From: Isochrysis galbana | Lineage: Eukaryota > Haptophyta > Isochrysidales > Isochrysidaceae | Assembly: GCA_018136815.1 (NCBI GenBank) | Contig: CM030935.1 | Location: 4,382,159-4,446,158 of the forward strand | Direction of reading: 5' to 3' | DNA: 64,000 nt | Shown here: in pieces, positions 61,468 to 64,000 of the stretch | Layout: every line of letters begins with the position of its first letter | How positions within the stretch are numbered: the stretch's first letter is position 1 | Notes under the pieces: generated by a model | Databases searched by the model: none | What the model saw: only the letters and a program-made list of their open reading frames with translations | What the model was told of the DNA's origin: nothing | Made by a program: the position numbers and the translations under genes

Positions 61468-62022
61468 CTACGTGATGTTCCGTATGTCCAGGCCTCTCGC
61501 CGCCTGCAAGAGGTCCTCTGATGCTCCTAAGTTGAAATCCTTGTCTATAGTGTACAGAGGGCTTATCATTTTCCGAACATGTTTGTTGCTCGGGGCGTGT
61601 AGCCCCATGTTCTCGCGTTGTTTTTTTAACCTCTGAAAGAACCCGGCCTTCGCCGTTACTAATAAGTGGTATCTCGTAAGGATCGCTCTCGAGATTGTCC
61701 TGACGGACCTACCGTCCGCGTTGCCATATTGAATGTTGTAAAAGTCCGTGAGGATGTATCTCCACGCCAGGATACCTAAGTACCCCGAGGAGGGATGCGG
61801 TCTGTCTACCTGGTAGCAAAAAAGACGCTGGGCTACCTCTGAGCCCGGCCTAAGGTTTATCCCCAGAAGCCCTTCTATGAATTCGAAAATGGGTTCTGTC
61901 GCGATGCACGTGGCTAAGTGGGTGGAACACTCGGGGGCTATACCGCAAAAGCGGCACGTCGGATCGTCAGCGAAGCGGTTCGCCGTGGCTATTCTCCTAT
62001 GCAGGACGTGTTTGAAGTGCAT
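61468..62022 (-). mobile_element. LINE C-terminal zinc-knuckle fragment
   Basis: 184-residue open frame starting MHFKHVLHRRIATANRFADD, then a CxxC...HxxxC zinc-binding signature, CRFCGIAPECSTHLATC, the usual end of non-LTR polyproteins (zf-RVT). A helical tail follows (YLGILAWRYILTDFYNIQYG). Opposite orientation to the RT fragment at 59776, so not a single insertion. Confidence 0.8.
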
Positions 62023-62189
62023 ATATGAGGGCGCCCTTGGTCATATAGCTGCCCTGCGAGAGCCCCCTCACCTTTCCTCTTCCTCTGTGCGGAAACACTA
62101 GTGCCTGGCGCCACACGCGGCCGAGGCGTCCTCGCCGTCCTAGGCACCAGCCGCGGCGCGCGCGGCTCGGCTCTCCCGCTCGCTGTGGT

Positions 62190-62371
62190 CCTCTTTCGAC
62201 GGAACGCAACCTTCAACCTTGCGGCGCGACCAGGGTCGCACGCACCTTTTCGGCCTCAGTCAGGCTGATCGCGGTCGCTTTGCTAGCGAGGCTGGGGGGC
62301 CGCCCTCGGCGGGGGGCTCGGTGGAGGGGCGAGTCGCGCCGGCGCGCTCCATCGCTACCAAGTATAAACTT
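62190..62371 (-). mobile_element. Dispersed element D, copy 3, ORF broken
   Basis: AAGTTTATACTT at 62360-62371, then an ATG at 62352 starting MERAGATRPSTEPPAEGGPP. A stop follows KRPRSA, and the remainder (TEAEKVRATLVAPQG) is in another frame. The end reads GGTTGCGTTCCGTCGAAAGA. Shorter than copies 1 and 2. Confidence 0.7.
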
Positions 62372-63076
62372 TGTTGCAGGTGGTCTAGCAAAACAACGCG
62401 AGACAGAAACAAGCGCCTTGCTCCGACACGCGCTCGCTATGTGGCACGCATACTTTTGCGCGCCAGGCGTGCCATAAGCCACAAGGCGTCGAATTCTCGA
62501 TTTCGAATTCACAATTCAGCAAAATTCGCTGCCATATATCATATGTTGTACTACGACCACTATTTTATATACTGTATATTGTATATTGTGCATGTTTTTG
62601 TCTAGTGTAGTAGCGCTTGAGAAACGCACATCGTACACCACTCTATCTAGCCGCCGATGCGGTGTCGCAAGACGTCTCGGTCCCAGAGATTCCCCTAGTC
62701 TCCACATGCACGTAAGAGGGAGCGGCTCACGATCTTTGTTACCAAATTTGCTCCAAGTGTGTGTGACCGAACCCTAGAAGTATTTCATCCTTGTTACTGG
62801 AGTGAGGTTCACGTGGAAGATCAAGCTGATGACTCCCATCCAGAAGCACCATACGCAACAGACAACGACGAGGAGAAGGGACCACAAGGCAGCAAGACGA
62901 TGGACAGCGTCGAGATGAGAAGTATTGACGGCAACATGAGTCACGAGTTCATGCACACGCGACTCGTCTCGCTGCGCTCCAGCCATTCGCCGACGAGCAT
63001 TGAGGGCGGCTCTTCTCTTCCCTCTTGAAGTGGTAGAACGGGCGAAGCCAGCTCGCAATGTGCGCGGCATAGTGGC
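62372..63076. other. Spacer, 3' region of the decarboxylase gene
   Basis: No gene supported. AT-rich around 62520-62590. Confidence 0.4.
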
Positions 63077-64000
63077 TCACACCAACACCCTAATCGTCGC
63101 CAAGCTCTGATCACTTGGCCCACTGATGCTGCAGCCAGCATCTCGCAGCCGGCAGAGTTCTTCGAGAGCTATGGCGACGATCCGCTCGCCCGGTACAAGG
63201 AGCGGAATCCCTGGCGGATACGCGCACGCAAGCTCGGCGCTGATCCGCCCCACGGCCTCTCCGGCGGGGACCGACTCGCTCGCATGAAAATGAGCCTCAC
63301 GCGGAGAGCATACCCGCGCTCCAAGGGCCAAAGCGGAGGGCCGGAGGTGAAAGTGCCTATCACCGACAACTTTCGACCGTGCTGCAGCCAGCACCGCATC
63401 CCCGTCGAGCGTCTTCACCGTTGCCCCCCACGAGTAGACGCCGTTCGCACACGGCGCACGCTTCTCGTCACCATCGCTGCCTTCGCCCAAGCGCCTGGTG
63501 AGCCGCCGCAGTGCAACGCACAATGCATGTATGTGCCGCCGACTCGTGCCGGCAGAGAGCGCATAGGTGATAGCATGGAGCTCGGGCAGCTCCGAGAAGA
63601 TGCCGGCCTCGTCTTCAAGCATTTGGTCGAGCTTGATCCCGTCGACCACGATGCGGAGGCCTTCAGCTGGCTCACTCCTTACACCCTCGCCACCACATGC
63701 TGAAGTGGGTGCACGCGAAAGCCTAGCATCTTCCACAGGCCCCTCCACAGTAGCATGGACCGCGCCTTTCGCACAGGAGGCAGGCTGGGGGCGGTCAAAG
63801 ACGTGCCGGTGCGCCTCCCATGCATCGAACGCTGCATAACCCCTCTGTCCCCGTGGGGCGCAAACTGCGGCACGCAAGGCATGGCCAGCAGCGCCAAGCG
63901 TGCGCAAGAGTGTAGATCTCCGTCTTGCAACAAGTGGGCCGGGCGCCCGACGCGCGCCGGCTGTCGTGAGCACTGTAAGCCGCAGTGGGTCCATCGAGGC
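63077..64000 (-). CDS. Orn/Lys/Arg decarboxylase (PLP fold I), C-terminal part, 5' end outside window
   Basis: Open to the window edge, 307 residues visible. It starts in DPLRLTVLTT, which in this family precedes the small domain. The small domain is recognised from DGIKLDQMLEDEAGIFSELP and ELHAITYALSAGTSRRHIHA. The C-terminal domain follows with CSPREAHFHASESVPAGEAV, GRISAELACAYPPGIPLLVP and GERIVAIALEEL, ending SGPSDQSLATIRVL. These blocks identify the bacterial/plant-type lysine/ornithine/arginine decarboxylases, which make the polyamine precursors cadaverine, putrescine or agmatine. The PLP lysine lies outside the window. Between DPLRLTV and DGIKLDQ there are ~110 extra residues with no family counterpart: either an in-frame int, or an unspliced intron. 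Confidence 0.85.
   Translation of the reverse strand, partial: ASMDPLRLTVLTTAGARRAPGPLVARRRSTLLRTLGAAGHALRAAVCAPRGQRGYAAFDAWEAHRHVFDRPQPASCAKGAVHATVEGPVEDARLSRAPTSACGGEGVRSEPAEGLRIVVDGIKLDQMLEDEAGIFSELPELHAITYALSAGTSRRHIHALCVALRRLTRRLGEGSDGDEKRAPCANGVYSWGATVKTLDGDAVLAAARSKVVGDRHFHLRPSALALGARVCSPREAHFHASESVPAGEAVGRISAELACAYPPGIPLLVPGERIVAIALEELCRLRDAGCSISGPSDQSLATIRVLV

Noticed and set aside
1..64000. tRNA or rRNA genes
   Set aside because: No cloverleaf-like or rRNA-like conserved sequence was recognised by eye; a tRNAscan-SE or Infernal run would be needed to exclude them.

Overview
The window looks like nuclear DNA of a unicellular alga. Coding regions are GC-rich and genes carry short GT-AG introns of about 90-200 bp. 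LINE, Ty1/copia-like, Ty3/gypsy-like and hAT fragments lie among very long purine, pyrimidine, poly-C and minisatellite tracts. Two paralogs with a tandem secreted-type domain that I associate (from memory) with chlorophyll-c algae point to a haptophyte or ochrophyte; this is inference, and no marker fixes the species. Prokaryotic signals (operons, Shine-Dalgarno sites, CRISPR) are absent.

Layout. 1-3056: an AT-richer block with two unrecognised ORFs. 3455-5322: a 17-bp minisatellite that switches strand half way and runs into a leucine-rich-repeat ORF (to 6343). 6605-9206: LINE and LTR-retrotransposon remnants. 9507-19945: mostly dispersed repeats, plus a BTB-BACK gene (12002-13201, minus). 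20306-21000: a family-2 glycosyltransferase cut by an assembly gap. 22605-23678: an FkbM-type methyltransferase. 25667-26330: a hAT transposase remnant. 28063-30099 and 32843-37156: two large coiled-coil proteins, with a LINE remnant between them. 38000-39452: satellite and dispersed repeats. 39954-47543 (minus): a multi-exon gene with about nine membrane segments and a PH domain. 48849-50644: a collapsed copia element. 51045-51911: a secreted, catalytically degenerate cyclophilin. 54213-55927 and 57988-58854: a divergent paralog pair, one fused to a FAS1 domain. 59776-62371: LINE and repeat debris. 63077-64000: the C-terminal part of an Orn/Lys/Arg decarboxylase.

The most unusual content is structural. 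A ~120-bp cassette of four consecutive hairpins recurs with different stem sequences but conserved linkers and order. A three-arm GTCCT motif keeps its geometry while its arm bases change together. Satellite arrays at two loci carry nested T-shaped palindromes. A dispersed element keeps a short ORF next to a TATAAA-loop hairpin. These are the best candidates for something undescribed. They were found by reading alone, without database searches or folding software, so intron boundaries and family names without visible motifs are provisional.
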